64,000 nucleotides of DNA from Pseudomonas sp. LBUM920 (GCF_003852315.1 NZ_CP027762.1:4073501-4137500); one strand, 5' to 3'; counted from the first letter of the stretch, positions 1 to 8,644 are shown. The notes: generated by a model from the sequence alone, not told the origin. A program made the numbers and translations.

Positions 1-1
1 G

Positions 2-490
2 CGCCTTACGGTGCAACTGTTCGGCAGCCGCGTGTTCAGCCTGTGCGCGGCGGTTTCCCTGGTATCTGCATTGCTGCTGTACGGCCTGATGTTTTTACTC
101 GGCCTGTATTTCCAGCGAACGTTGGGCTTCTCGCCACTGTGGACCGGCGTCGCATTTTTGCCGCTGACGGTGCTGGTGAGCATTGGCAGCCTGATGGCCG
201 GCCAATTGGTGCGCGCGTTCGGCAGTCGCTGGCTGATCGGCGGCGCCCTGGTGCTGTACGTGGCCGGCTTCGGCCAGTTGCTGATGAGCGGCACATGCCC
301 CGACTACGCCCTGCTCGTGGTGCCCCTGCCGATCATCGGCCTGGCGGCGGGGCTGATCACTCCCGCCGCCACCGCCGCGCTGATGAACGCGGTGCACCCG
401 GTACAGGCCGGAATTGCCGCCGGCACCCTCAACACCGCGCGACAAATCGGCGCAGCGCTGGGCGTGGCGTTGGCAGGGACGCTGCTGTAA
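2..490 (+). CDS. MFS transporter, C-terminal part (gene cut by window edge)
   Basis: The reading frame is open from the first bases of the window and ends at a TAA at 490, so this is the last 162 residues of a longer gene. At least four hydrophobic membrane segments are visible (for example LVSALLLYGLMFLLGLYF and ALLVVPLPIIGLAAGLITPA). The ending GIAAGTLNTARQIGAALGVAL is typical of DHA2-type drug/proton antiporters of the major facilitator superfamily, so export of a small molecule across the inner membrane is likely. The substrate cannot be read from this part. The next gene follows 78 bases later on the same strand and may or may not be co-transcribed. Confidence 0.8.
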   Translation, partial: RLTVQLFGSRVFSLCAAVSLVSALLLYGLMFLLGLYFQRTLGFSPLWTGVAFLPLTVLVSIGSLMAGQLVRAFGSRWLIGGALVLYVAGFGQLLMSGTCPDYALLVVPLPIIGLAAGLITPAATAALMNAVHPVQAGIAAGTLNTARQIGAALGVALAGTLL

Positions 491-568
491 TGCGTCTGGC
501 GCTTGCCACACAGCCCTTGGATGGGTGACTCTCTAGTCATGTTTTGCAACTATTCCAGGGGTAGCGAC

Positions 569-2185
569 ATGACCACCAGTAACCTGCTCGACCAGCTGTT
601 TCCGACCTCCGCCGCCGATATTCCCGAGCAATTTCGCCTGGCGGCGCCCATTGAACAGCGTGATTACCTGGTCGACGGCCAGTTGCAGGTGTGGAACGGC
701 CCATTGGCCCAGGTACTGAGCCCAGTGCAACTGGGCGATGAGCGCGTGCATATCGGCAGCACGCCCCTGCTGGACGCCGACACCGCCCTGACTGCCCTCG
801 ACGCCGCCGTGCGCGCCTATGACCGAGGCCAGGGCGAATGGCCGACGATGCGCGTGGCCGAGCGCATCCAGCATGTGGAAGCTTTCTTGCGACGCATGCG
901 CGAACAGCGTGATGCGGTGGTCAAGCTGCTGATGTGGGAGATCGGCAAGAACCTCAAGGACTCGCAGAAAGAGTTCGACCGCACCTGCGACTACATCACC
1001 GACACCATCAATGCCCTCAAGGAACTCGACCGCCGCAGCAGCCGCTTCGAGCTGGAACAGGACACGCTGGGGCAAATCCGCCGCGTGGCGCTGGGCGTGG
1101 CGCTGTGCATGGGGCCTTACAACTACCCGCTGAACGAGACTTTCACCACGCTGATCCCGGCGCTGATCATGGGCAACACCGTGGTGTTCAAGCCGGCCAA
1201 GCTTGGCGTGCTGTTGATTCGCCCACTGCTGGAGGCGTTCCGTGACAGCTTTCCGGCCGGCGTGATCAACGTGATCTATGGCAGTGGCCGTGAAACCGTC
1301 AGTGCGCTGATGGCCAGCGGCAAGATCGATATCTTCGCGTTCATCGGCACCAACAAGGCCGCCAGCGACTTGAAAAAGCTGCACCCCAAACCACACCGCC
1401 TGCGCGCGGCCTTGGGCCTGGATGCAAAAAACCCTGGCATCGTGCTGCCCGAGGTGGACCTGGACAATGCGGTCAACGAAGCCGTCACCGGCTCGCTGTC
1501 GTTTAATGGTCAACGCTGCACTGCGCTGAAAATCCTGTTTGTGCACGAAGATGTCGTCGAGCGCTTTATCGAGAAATTCAACACCAAGCTGGCCACGTTG
1601 AAACCCGGCATGCCCTGGGAAGACGGCGTCTCGCTGACGCCGCTGCCGGAAGTCGGCAAGGTCGATTACCTCAACGCGCTGGTGGCCGATGCGGCGCAGC
1701 ATGGCGCCAAGGTGGTGAATGCCAATGGCGCAACCAGCCGCGGTTCGTTCTTCTACCCGGCGGTGCTGTACCCGGTGAACCCGCAGATGCGCGTGTACCA
1801 CGAGGAGCAGTTCGGGCCAGTGGTGCCGATTGTGCCTTACCGTGATCTGGGCACAGTGATCGACTACGTGCTGGACTCGGACTTCGGTCAACAACTGAGT
1901 ATCTTCGGCACCAACGCCGTGGAGGTCGGGCGCCTGGTAGATGTGTTTGCCAACCAGGTTGGCCGTATCAACATCAATGCCCAGTGCCAGCGCGGCCCGG
2001 ACACGTTCCCCTTCAACGGCCGCAAGAACTCGGCCGAAGGCACGCTGTCGGTACATGACGCATTGCGCGTGTTCTCGATCCGCACGCTGGTGGCGACCAA
2101 GTTCCAGGAAAGCAACAAGGCGCTGGTCAGCGATATCCTGCGCAACCGTGACTCAAGCTTCTTGACGACCGACTACATTTTCTAA
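569..2185 (+). CDS. GapN-like NADP-dependent aldehyde dehydrogenase lacking the usual general-base Glu
   Basis: Aldehyde dehydrogenase superfamily protein of 538 residues, closest in character to non-phosphorylating glyceraldehyde-3-phosphate dehydrogenases. Visible are the Asn of PYNYPLNE (about 185), the cofactor-binding Lys of VFKPAK (about 208) and the catalytic Cys of FNGQRCTA (about 317). At the position of the deacylating Glu in the family motif LELGGKNP this protein has LGLDAKNP, so the Glu is Gly at about 283. The 34-residue spacing to Cys317 equals that of E250-C284 in GapN. The protein is about 60 residues longer than GapN at the N-terminus. The ATG at 569 follows an AGGGG ribosome site; an in-frame extension to 503 has no merit. 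Substrate unproven. Confidence 0.85.
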   Translation: MTTSNLLDQLFPTSAADIPEQFRLAAPIEQRDYLVDGQLQVWNGPLAQVLSPVQLGDERVHIGSTPLLDADTALTALDAAVRAYDRGQGEWPTMRVAERIQHVEAFLRRMREQRDAVVKLLMWEIGKNLKDSQKEFDRTCDYITDTINALKELDRRSSRFELEQDTLGQIRRVALGVALCMGPYNYPLNETFTTLIPALIMGNTVVFKPAKLGVLLIRPLLEAFRDSFPAGVINVIYGSGRETVSALMASGKIDIFAFIGTNKAASDLKKLHPKPHRLRAALGLDAKNPGIVLPEVDLDNAVNEAVTGSLSFNGQRCTALKILFVHEDVVERFIEKFNTKLATLKPGMPWEDGVSLTPLPEVGKVDYLNALVADAAQHGAKVVNANGATSRGSFFYPAVLYPVNPQMRVYHEEQFGPVVPIVPYRDLGTVIDYVLDSDFGQQLSIFGTNAVEVGRLVDVFANQVGRININAQCQRGPDTFPFNGRKNSAEGTLSVHDALRVFSIRTLVATKFQESNKALVSDILRNRDSSFLTTDYIF

Positions 2186-2203
2186 GGATGGCGCAGTTCA
2201 ACA

Positions 2204-2292
2204 GGTGGGAGCGGGCTTGCTCGCGAAAGCGCAGTGTCAGTCAACACATCTTCGACTGACACTGCGCACTTGCGAGCAAGCCCGTTCCCACC
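2204..2292. repeat. REPIN (inverted REP pair)
   Basis: Two inverted copies of the pseudomonad REP core (GTGGGAGCGGGCTTGCTCGC and its complement) flank a short spacer that is itself partly palindromic (AGTGTCAGTC / GACTGACACT). The element lies between the aldehyde dehydrogenase and the FUSC gene and could fold into a long hairpin in either transcript. Confidence 0.9.
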
Positions 2293-2337
2293 ACTTAGAC
2301 CGCGTTCGCACTGACTACTAAGGCCACGTCAATACCG

Positions 2338-3405
2338 ATGAACCTGCATTTGCCCGCGTTCGCACGGCGCCTGTTGCGCCCCTTGCTGGACCCCTACCGC
2401 CGCTATCGCCATGCCAAACTGATCCACGCCGTGCGCGTGTCCATCGGTTTGCTGGCGACCATCCTGCTCACCACCGGCATCAACCTGCCGCACGGCGAGT
2501 GGGCCTCGGTGACCATGCTGATCGTGATCGGCGGTTTGCAGCACCACGGCAATATCGGCAAAAAAGCTGTGGAGCGCGCCTACGGCACCTTGATCGGCGC
2601 CAGCGTCGGCTTGTTGCTGGTGGTGCAACAGGCCTATTTCGGTCAGCCATTGCTCACGTATCTGTTGATGTCGGTGGTGTGCGGGTTCTTTTCCTATCAC
2701 GCCATCGGCAAGGGCGGTTACATCGCGCTGTTGTCGGCGATCACGGTGTTTATCGTCGCAGGGCACGGGGATAATCCGATATCCGATGGCTTGTGGCGCA
2801 CCGTCGACATTCTGATCGGCATTGTCTTGGCGCTGGCGTTCTCCTTCGCCCTGCCGCTGTACGCGGTGTACTCATGGCGCTACAACCTGGCCAGCGCGTT
2901 GCGTGACTGCGCGCAAATCTATAGCCGAATCATCAGCGGCCAGTCGGTCACCGATGATGAACACTTGAAGCTGCTCAACCGCTTGAATGCGGCCATGCTG
3001 CAGTTGCGCTCATTGATGCCGTCAGTGTCCAAGGAAGTGCGCATCTCCATGACCGAACTGGATGCGATCCAACGGCACCTGCGCATGTGCATCAGCACCC
3101 TGGAGATTCTCGGCAATACCCGGCCCGATCCACGCGATGCACAGGCGATGGCACGGATGCAGGTGATGTTGAAGGCGGAGCACCGGCAGATTCGGGTGCA
3201 GTGGGTGGGCATGGCACGGGCATTGAAGCTGGGGTTTACCGAGCGGCTGGAACGGCCTGCCACGCACACAACGGATGACGACGCACTGGAAGCGCCGGTA
3301 CAGAGTGCGCTGGACGGGTATCGGTTATTGACGTTGCAACTGGCGGCGAATGTGGATGCCATGCGCCAGCGGCTGGCCAAGACGGCGAGTCACTGGAAGA
3401 TTTGA
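2338..3405 (+). CDS. FUSC-family inner-membrane protein (aromatic acid exporter type)
   Basis: A 355-residue protein with an N-terminal half of about six closely spaced membrane segments (about residues 30-170) and a soluble, helical C-terminal half. The motif GLQHHGNIGKKAVERAYGTLIGASVG matches the fusaric-acid-resistance / AaeB / YccS superfamily, whose members are linked to efflux of aromatic acids. It is about half the length of AaeB, so it carries only one membrane bundle. The start at 2338 has only a weak ribosome site. It stands alone between a REPIN and a convergent gene. The substrate is unknown. Confidence 0.75.
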   Translation: MNLHLPAFARRLLRPLLDPYRRYRHAKLIHAVRVSIGLLATILLTTGINLPHGEWASVTMLIVIGGLQHHGNIGKKAVERAYGTLIGASVGLLLVVQQAYFGQPLLTYLLMSVVCGFFSYHAIGKGGYIALLSAITVFIVAGHGDNPISDGLWRTVDILIGIVLALAFSFALPLYAVYSWRYNLASALRDCAQIYSRIISGQSVTDDEHLKLLNRLNAAMLQLRSLMPSVSKEVRISMTELDAIQRHLRMCISTLEILGNTRPDPRDAQAMARMQVMLKAEHRQIRVQWVGMARALKLGFTERLERPATHTTDDDALEAPVQSALDGYRLLTLQLAANVDAMRQRLAKTASHWKI

Positions 3406-3414
3406 CGGGCATGC

Positions 3415-3449
3415 AAAAGGGACAGCGCACGGTTAAGCAGCGCTGTCCC
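3415..3449 (-). terminator. Rho-independent terminator of the 3476-5740 gene
   Basis: A perfect 10-bp stem (GGGACAGCGC / GCGCTGTCCC) lies 27 bases past the minus-strand stop and is followed on the minus strand by TTTT. The same GGGACAGC stem with TTTT follows the paralogous gene at 5915-5949. Confidence 0.85.
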
Positions 3450-3475
3450 GCCCCACGCTCAAACATGACTGCTGA

Positions 3476-5740
3476 TCAGGTCAGACGGGTGATTCGCAGC
3501 GAGTTGACGATGAAGTCATTGCCACCCTCCGCACCACTGCCGCCCCCTTTGGCCTGGTAGTTATAAAGTACAACTTCCGCACCGCCCATACTGCCGACAA
3601 ACTCGGCATCCAGGACATACCATTGCTGCCGGGGTATAGAGACTGGGCCTTTGAGGGTCTGCCCTGCCACATATATAGCCAAGAGCGGATCGTTATAACC
3701 CGACTGATTATAGATAGTTGCATCCACCCGATAACGGTGAGCGCTGTTGAAATTACGCACCGCATTGAACAATACACCCGCGTTCGAGGCTGGCCAGAGT
3801 GCGGTGACGACTTGAAAACCGGTGCCCGACATATAACCGCCCGCCGCACCTGCACCGGCACTCCAGGGCCCATAGCTTCCACCCGGAAAGTTGGATACAG
3901 CGTCCGTCCACGAATCGTTGATGATGTAGCTCGCGGTTGGAAACACTACGGCTCGCCATTTGTCCGTGCCGCCATCGTAGGCCACTCGAGTCTCAATCTG
4001 AAACCGGGAGTTCCTCGGCAGCGCTGTCAAAACGTTACGCAGTACTGCCTGGTTCACCAGGCCATTTATCGCGTCGTTAGTCTTGATCACATAATCCGTC
4101 AGCACCTCCTGCGATCGCCCCTCTCCCATCAACGTAATCCATACACGCTGCCCTGCTTTACTTAACGGCCATTGGCTCAACGTCAACTGAGCATTGCCCG
4201 CAAAGTTGTTCAAGTCGATGACCGTTCCGTTGGCCTGATAATTAATTGTGGGCGTTGGCAACAGGGATGGCGCAATAGCCCCGACGGTAACGGTTTGAAC
4301 GGTTGACTGAGCCGTTCTTCCACCTCGTTGAATCGAATACTTCAACTGCACCCGGCTATTGACACTGTGATGCAGCACCTGAGCCGCCGTCAGGTCGAAC
4401 ACTACCGCGCCACTCGCATGACCACTCAGGGTGGTTTGATACTGACTTCCATCCTGATAAATCCAACTCAGTGTGATGCTGTCCGTGGCAAGCATGCCAG
4501 GGTATTTAACCGTCACACCGGTGTTGTATTGAATAGCCAGCGGATCAACTGTCGTCACTTGCGCAGTGGTTGAAGCGCCGTTGAGTGTTGGGTAGGGCAA
4601 TACATCGGGAGTCGGTGTACCTACCACCCTGACCACACTGGTGCCCGAATGCCCCAGTGGCGAACCAGTGCCGGTTTGCCACTCGAACCTTAAGCTGACC
4701 GTGGCATCCGTCAGCGAGCTGAGCACGTCGTTGCCGATAGGAATGCTCTCCCCCCGCAGGTTTCTGTCGGTAACCGCAGGCAAACGAAGGGTGCGGGTTG
4801 ACTCTCCATACTCGGTAACCTGGGTAATCACCAATATGAGCACAACGCGGTTGCTCGGGCTCGGCGTCGGCGTCTTGCGCGGCAACGCAACCAGCGCGGC
4901 AAAGCGTGCCGCGCTGAACTGATCCAGATCGACGACAGAGGCTTCGACCTCGTTTACCGTGAAAATCGGCGGGTCAAGCAGGCTGGGGTCCAGTTCGCTG
5001 TTGAGGAGGTATGGCCGGGAATAGGCGTATTTCTCACCGGAGGTGTTGTTCACTACGTCGCGCACCATGAACTGCACACTCACCGGGCCGTACAGGTTGC
5101 CCGCCTGGATAACCGACGGGCTGATAAAAACCCGGATCGGCCCCGGCCCGGCAGCCTCGTCCGGGCTGACAACATGGTCGATCGTCGTGGCGCCGTAGGC
5201 GACGGTGACGGTGTCGTTCTTGCGGATGTTTTCGTACCTGGTAATCAGGCACCACAGCCCGCTTGTGATGTTGGTCGGATTAAGGATTGCACCCGCCGCA
5301 AACCCTTCAACCGACAGGATCAAGCCTCTGTGAAATTGTTCGGACGCCCAGAACGTCAGGCCACCGGGCCGCTTGGTTTTCACCAAGTAGGTTTCAGGCA
5401 TCGAGCGCACCAACTGCCCGCTGGCAGCGCGCGTGACCTGGCCGTACACCGGGAACTCGCCTTCCGGAATCTTGGTCTTGGGGATGGACAGGTTGTAGCG
5501 ATCACTCACCTTGGTGACGACGGCCGAGGCCACCGCAATGCTCGAGTCCCGCCAGTAGATCGCGTAAAGATCGTTGACGGTGGCGGCATACCAGTTCTCA
5601 AAGGTGAAGAGCGCATTGGGGTCGGTTTCGCGCTGGCCCAGGCCCCACTTCGCGGTTTCCGGGTACAGGGCCTGAGCCAACGGAACAGACGGATAGACCG
5701 AATAGGGCGGCGGTGAGAGTTCTTCAGTGGGGGTGGTCAT
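3476..5740 (-). CDS. Modular beta-sandwich protein of unknown function, paralogue A
   Basis: A 754-residue protein with no signal peptide or membrane segment. The first roughly 400 residues are nearly the same as those of the gene at 5989-8349 (both begin MTTPTEELSPPPYSVYP). Ig-like modules follow: one at about 400-500, and one at about 510-620 that has the LPTPTIN...VIDLNNF...GQRVWI signature seen in long Pseudomonas repeat proteins. The last 130 residues are Gly-rich with a jelly-roll-like ending (NDSWTDAVSNFPGGSYGPW, then FIVNSLRITRL), a pattern like carbohydrate-binding modules. The ATG at 5740 is chosen because AAGGTG lies 8 bases upstream and the paralogue starts at the same residue. 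I do not recognise a function. Extracellular or surface binding is only a guess, since no export signal is seen. Confidence 0.7.
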   Translation of the reverse strand: MTTPTEELSPPPYSVYPSVPLAQALYPETAKWGLGQRETDPNALFTFENWYAATVNDLYAIYWRDSSIAVASAVVTKVSDRYNLSIPKTKIPEGEFPVYGQVTRAASGQLVRSMPETYLVKTKRPGGLTFWASEQFHRGLILSVEGFAAGAILNPTNITSGLWCLITRYENIRKNDTVTVAYGATTIDHVVSPDEAAGPGPIRVFISPSVIQAGNLYGPVSVQFMVRDVVNNTSGEKYAYSRPYLLNSELDPSLLDPPIFTVNEVEASVVDLDQFSAARFAALVALPRKTPTPSPSNRVVLILVITQVTEYGESTRTLRLPAVTDRNLRGESIPIGNDVLSSLTDATVSLRFEWQTGTGSPLGHSGTSVVRVVGTPTPDVLPYPTLNGASTTAQVTTVDPLAIQYNTGVTVKYPGMLATDSITLSWIYQDGSQYQTTLSGHASGAVVFDLTAAQVLHHSVNSRVQLKYSIQRGGRTAQSTVQTVTVGAIAPSLLPTPTINYQANGTVIDLNNFAGNAQLTLSQWPLSKAGQRVWITLMGEGRSQEVLTDYVIKTNDAINGLVNQAVLRNVLTALPRNSRFQIETRVAYDGGTDKWRAVVFPTASYIINDSWTDAVSNFPGGSYGPWSAGAGAAGGYMSGTGFQVVTALWPASNAGVLFNAVRNFNSAHRYRVDATIYNQSGYNDPLLAIYVAGQTLKGPVSIPRQQWYVLDAEFVGSMGGAEVVLYNYQAKGGGSGAEGGNDFIVNSLRITRLT

Positions 5741-5820
5741 GGCTATCACCTTGCTGGTTGGGACGCACGCAAATGGCGTCACGGGCAAGGTCAATGAAGC
5801 GCTTGGGACCGTCATTGAAT

Positions 5821-5842
5821 CTACTGTCAGAACTGACAGTAG
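5821..5842 (-). promoter_or_regulatory. lux-box-like inverted repeat upstream of paralogue A
   Basis: A perfect 10-bp inverted repeat around AA (core ACTGTCAGAACTGACAGT) lies 80 bases before the start codon at 5740. It fits the pattern CTGNCAGNNCTGNCAG found in LuxR-type (las/rhl-like) boxes of pseudomonads. The same 18-bp core occurs at the same distance before the paralogue. A weak conserved TCATT lies about 23 bp nearer the gene, where a -10 element would fall. Confidence 0.6.
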
Positions 5843-5914
5843 CGATAAATGGTAGAGCGCGTTGCACCGCGTCAGCCAGCGGCCAGGCTGGCGAGCCATT
5901 GCAAGCGGCAACGT

Positions 5915-5949
5915 AAAAGGGACAGCCTGCGCTGACGCAGTGCTGTCCC
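5915..5949 (-). terminator. Rho-independent terminator of the 5989-8349 gene
   Basis: A stem GGGACAGC / GCTGTCCC, with an inner stem CTGCG / CGCAG, lies 40 bases past the minus-strand stop and ends in TTTT on that strand. It shares its outer stem with the terminator at 3415-3449, so the terminator was probably duplicated together with the gene. Confidence 0.8.
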
Positions 5950-5988
5950 CTGCACTTCTTGTGCGTTTTGCCTGAGGTACCGAAGGGC

Positions 5989-8349
5989 CTAAATCGGGAC
6001 GAAACTCACACTGTCCGAGCCGTTATTGACGACCAGGACTACGCCGGCGGCGGGTGAGAAGGCTATGTTTGCAGCGTTGCTGAACCCGGTGAGGCGTTTA
6101 GTAATCTGGTTGGTGTTGGTGTTGATGATGTACACCGAATCGCGATTGGACCCAATCCCACCAGGGCCCACGCCTCCCACCCAGAGCTCGGGCGCATTCG
6201 GGTTACGCGTGATGCCCCACGCCCAATTGATGCCCGTGATTTTCTGGATGATGAGGTTACTCATCAGGTCAACAACCAGGACGCCATCCACGTCACTGAC
6301 GTAGGCGTAGCGCGCCGGACTGCCTGCACTGAAGGCTATTTGTACGGGCCGATTGGTACCACTGATTCTCGCCACGAGCGCATTGCGGGTACCGGCGCTG
6401 ATGATATCCAGCACCGAGGCTGAAGCGACGAGCACCTGTGTTTGTTCCGGGTTGACCGCCACGCCGAACGGGTTCACCCCAACGGCGACCCGACCGAGAA
6501 CGGCGCCCGAGGCGGTATCATGGACGGACACAAAGGAATTTCGAGTGCAGGCAACAAACAATCGCGAGCCATCCGCCGTAATGGCGAGTCCCGAAAGGTC
6601 GTTGCCGCCCGCGATCGGAACCGTCGAAAGAATCCTGTACGTAGAGGTGTCGATGACGGTGTAACTTGAGCCGTCAAAATTGCCCACATACAGACGCCGG
6701 TTGTCTGGACTGAGCACCGACAGGAACGCCGAGTTCACGTTGAAGAGGGTGTAAATGACTTTACGCGCCCTCACATCAATGACTGAAACCGAATGGCTAA
6801 ACTGACAGGTTACAAAGGCCCGCAGCCCATCGCTGGTGATACTGATCCCGTGGGGGGCCATCCCGACATCAACCGTCTCGGTCAACCCGCCGCCCTGGGC
6901 TTGAAACGTCAGTTCCTGAATAGCCGAGGATTGTGTCTTGGTCCCCGTCGTCACCTCATAAGACAGCTTGATGAGCTGGCCTGGGCTTTGCGCGATGATT
7001 TGCGCGCTGATGGAAAACAGCACCAGGCCGCTGCTCACCCCGGCCTGCACGGGAATACTGGCAACAGTGCCATCGGCAAAGGTCCATTTGAGCCTGATGA
7101 TCTGCGCCTCGGTCATGCCCTGGTACGCCACGGCCACAACGGCGCCACTCAGATAGTTGCTGGCGAGGACGACCTGAGGCCCTGTTTTGTTATCGAAGGC
7201 AGGTGCCAGGAGCCTCAACGCCGACGTGCCGACCACTTGGACCACACTGGTGCCCGAGCGATTGAGCACCACTCCCCCAGCGGTTTGCCACTCAAAGCTC
7301 AGGCTGATCTTGGCATCTGTCAGCGAGCTGAATACGCCGTTGCCGATGGGAATGCTCTCGCCCCGCAGGTTTCTGTCGGTCACCGCTGGCAAACGAAGCG
7401 TTCGGGTTGACTCGCCGTACTCGGTTACCTGGGTAATCACCAGTATCAGCACAACCCGGTTGCTGGGGCTCGGCGTCGGCGTCTTGCGTGGCAAGGTGAC
7501 CAGCGCCGCAAAATGTGCCGCGCTGGACAGATCAAGATCGACGATAGAGGCCTCAACCTCGTTCACCGTGAAGATCGGCGGATCCAGCAGGTTGGGGTCC
7601 AGTTCGCTGTTGAGAATGTAAGGCCGGGAATAGGCGTACTTCTCCCCGGAGGTGTTGTTCACCACATCGCGCACCATAAATGCCACGCCCACCGGACCGT
7701 GCAGGTTGCCCGCCTGGATAATCGTCGGGCTGATAAAAACCCGGATCGGCCCCGGCCTAGCCGCCTCGTCGGGGCTGACAACATGGTCAATGGTCGTGGC
7801 GCCGTAGGCGACGGTGATGTTGTCGTTCTTGCGGATGTTTTCGTACTTGGTAATCAGGCACCACAACCCACCGGTAATGTTGGTCGGATTAAGGATCGCA
7901 CCCGCCGGGAATCCCTCGATGGACAGGATCAAGCCTCTGTGAAATTGCTCCGCAGCCCAGAACGTGAGGCCACCGGGACGCTTGCTCTTGACCAGGTAGG
8001 TTTCAGGAAGCGAGCGCACCAATTGACCGCTGGCCGCGCGTGTGACCTGCCCGAACACCGGGAATTCGCCTTCCGGGATCTTGGTCTTGGGGATCGTCAG
8101 GTTGTAGCGATCAGCCACCTTGGTCACGACAGCCGAAGCCACCGCCATACTCGAATCGCGCCAGTAGAGCGCATAAAGATCGTTGACGGTGGCCGCGTAC
8201 CAGTTCTCGAAGGTAAAGAGCGCGTAGGGGTCGGTTTCACGCTGGCCCAGGCCCCACGTCGCGGTTTCCGGGTAAAGCGCCTCAGCCAATCGGACAGCAG
8301 GGTAGACCGAATAAGGGGGTGGAGAGAGTTCTTCAGTGGGAGTGGTCAT
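5989..8349 (-). CDS. Modular protein with C-terminal YVTN beta-propeller, paralogue B
   Basis: A 786-residue protein whose first roughly 400 residues match paralogue A (3476-5740). A divergent Ig-like module follows (about 400-490), and then a beta-propeller of about 290 residues built of YVTN/YNCE-type blades (MAPHGISITSDGLRAFVTC, LSVLSPDNRRLYVGNFDG, LSGLAITADGSRLFVACT, VNPFGVAVNPEQTQVLVA and others, about seven). Such propellers usually bind ligands or surfaces. No signal peptide is visible. The second of two nearby ATGs (8349) is used because AAGGT lies 6 bases ahead of it, and it matches the start of paralogue A. The function is not recognised. The whole transcription unit, box to terminator, mirrors paralogue A. 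Confidence 0.72.
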   Translation of the reverse strand: MTTPTEELSPPPYSVYPAVRLAEALYPETATWGLGQRETDPYALFTFENWYAATVNDLYALYWRDSSMAVASAVVTKVADRYNLTIPKTKIPEGEFPVFGQVTRAASGQLVRSLPETYLVKSKRPGGLTFWAAEQFHRGLILSIEGFPAGAILNPTNITGGLWCLITKYENIRKNDNITVAYGATTIDHVVSPDEAARPGPIRVFISPTIIQAGNLHGPVGVAFMVRDVVNNTSGEKYAYSRPYILNSELDPNLLDPPIFTVNEVEASIVDLDLSSAAHFAALVTLPRKTPTPSPSNRVVLILVITQVTEYGESTRTLRLPAVTDRNLRGESIPIGNGVFSSLTDAKISLSFEWQTAGGVVLNRSGTSVVQVVGTSALRLLAPAFDNKTGPQVVLASNYLSGAVVAVAYQGMTEAQIIRLKWTFADGTVASIPVQAGVSSGLVLFSISAQIIAQSPGQLIKLSYEVTTGTKTQSSAIQELTFQAQGGGLTETVDVGMAPHGISITSDGLRAFVTCQFSHSVSVIDVRARKVIYTLFNVNSAFLSVLSPDNRRLYVGNFDGSSYTVIDTSTYRILSTVPIAGGNDLSGLAITADGSRLFVACTRNSFVSVHDTASGAVLGRVAVGVNPFGVAVNPEQTQVLVASASVLDIISAGTRNALVARISGTNRPVQIAFSAGSPARYAYVSDVDGVLVVDLMSNLIIQKITGINWAWGITRNPNAPELWVGGVGPGGIGSNRDSVYIINTNTNQITKRLTGFSNAANIAFSPAAGVVLVVNNGSDSVSFVPI

Positions 8350-8427
8350 GGCCATACCTTGCTGGTTTAGCGCGCTGAAACGGCGCGACGGGCAAGGTGA
8401 ATGAGGCGCTTGGGGCTCTAATCGAAT

Positions 8428-8449
8428 CTACTGTCAGAACTGACAGTGG
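8428..8449 (-). promoter_or_regulatory. lux-box-like inverted repeat upstream of paralogue B
   Basis: The same 18-bp core ACTGTCAGAACTGACAGT as at 5821-5842 lies 78 bases before the start at 8349. Only one base in the outer arms differs. Conservation of the box while flanking sequence drifts suggests it is a bound operator. Confidence 0.6.
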
Positions 8450-8508
8450 CGACGAATGGTAGGCTTGCAGGAAAAATCCGACAGACACACGCGGGATCGA
8501 ACATCTGT

Positions 8509-8630
8509 TGTTACCCACCCATTTTCTTACATATTTTTCACGATTTATTCACATCCCCAGACGTAGGGTGAAGCCTCATCCGTTACAAACGTTGCACATC
8601 AAGCCCGCCGCCCCAGCGGGCTTTTTTTTG
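8509..8630 (+). ncRNA. Candidate small RNA with its own terminator
   Basis: A strong plus-strand Rho-independent terminator (AGCCCGC / GCGGGCT stem at 8602-8622 followed by eight T) has no plus-strand gene in front of it. A plausible sigma-70 promoter (TTGTTA at 8509, 17-bp gap, AT-rich -10) would give a transcript of roughly 85 nt starting near 8545. The terminator is oriented wrongly to serve the minus-strand TetR gene, because only TT follows the stem on that strand. No credible short ORF is present. This is a prediction only. Confidence 0.35.
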
Positions 8631-8644
8631 CGTTGGATAAAGGC

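Noticed and set aside
2204..2292. REP/REPIN arrays considered as CRISPR repeats
   Set aside because: The elements are inverted pairs scattered singly over 60 kb, not direct repeats with unique spacers, and there are no cas genes.
3476..8349. Paralogue pair as type I secreted RTX adhesins or insecticidal toxin complex parts
   Set aside because: No Gly-Asp-rich calcium repeats, no C-terminal secretion signal, no neighbouring secretion genes and no Tc-type motifs were seen.
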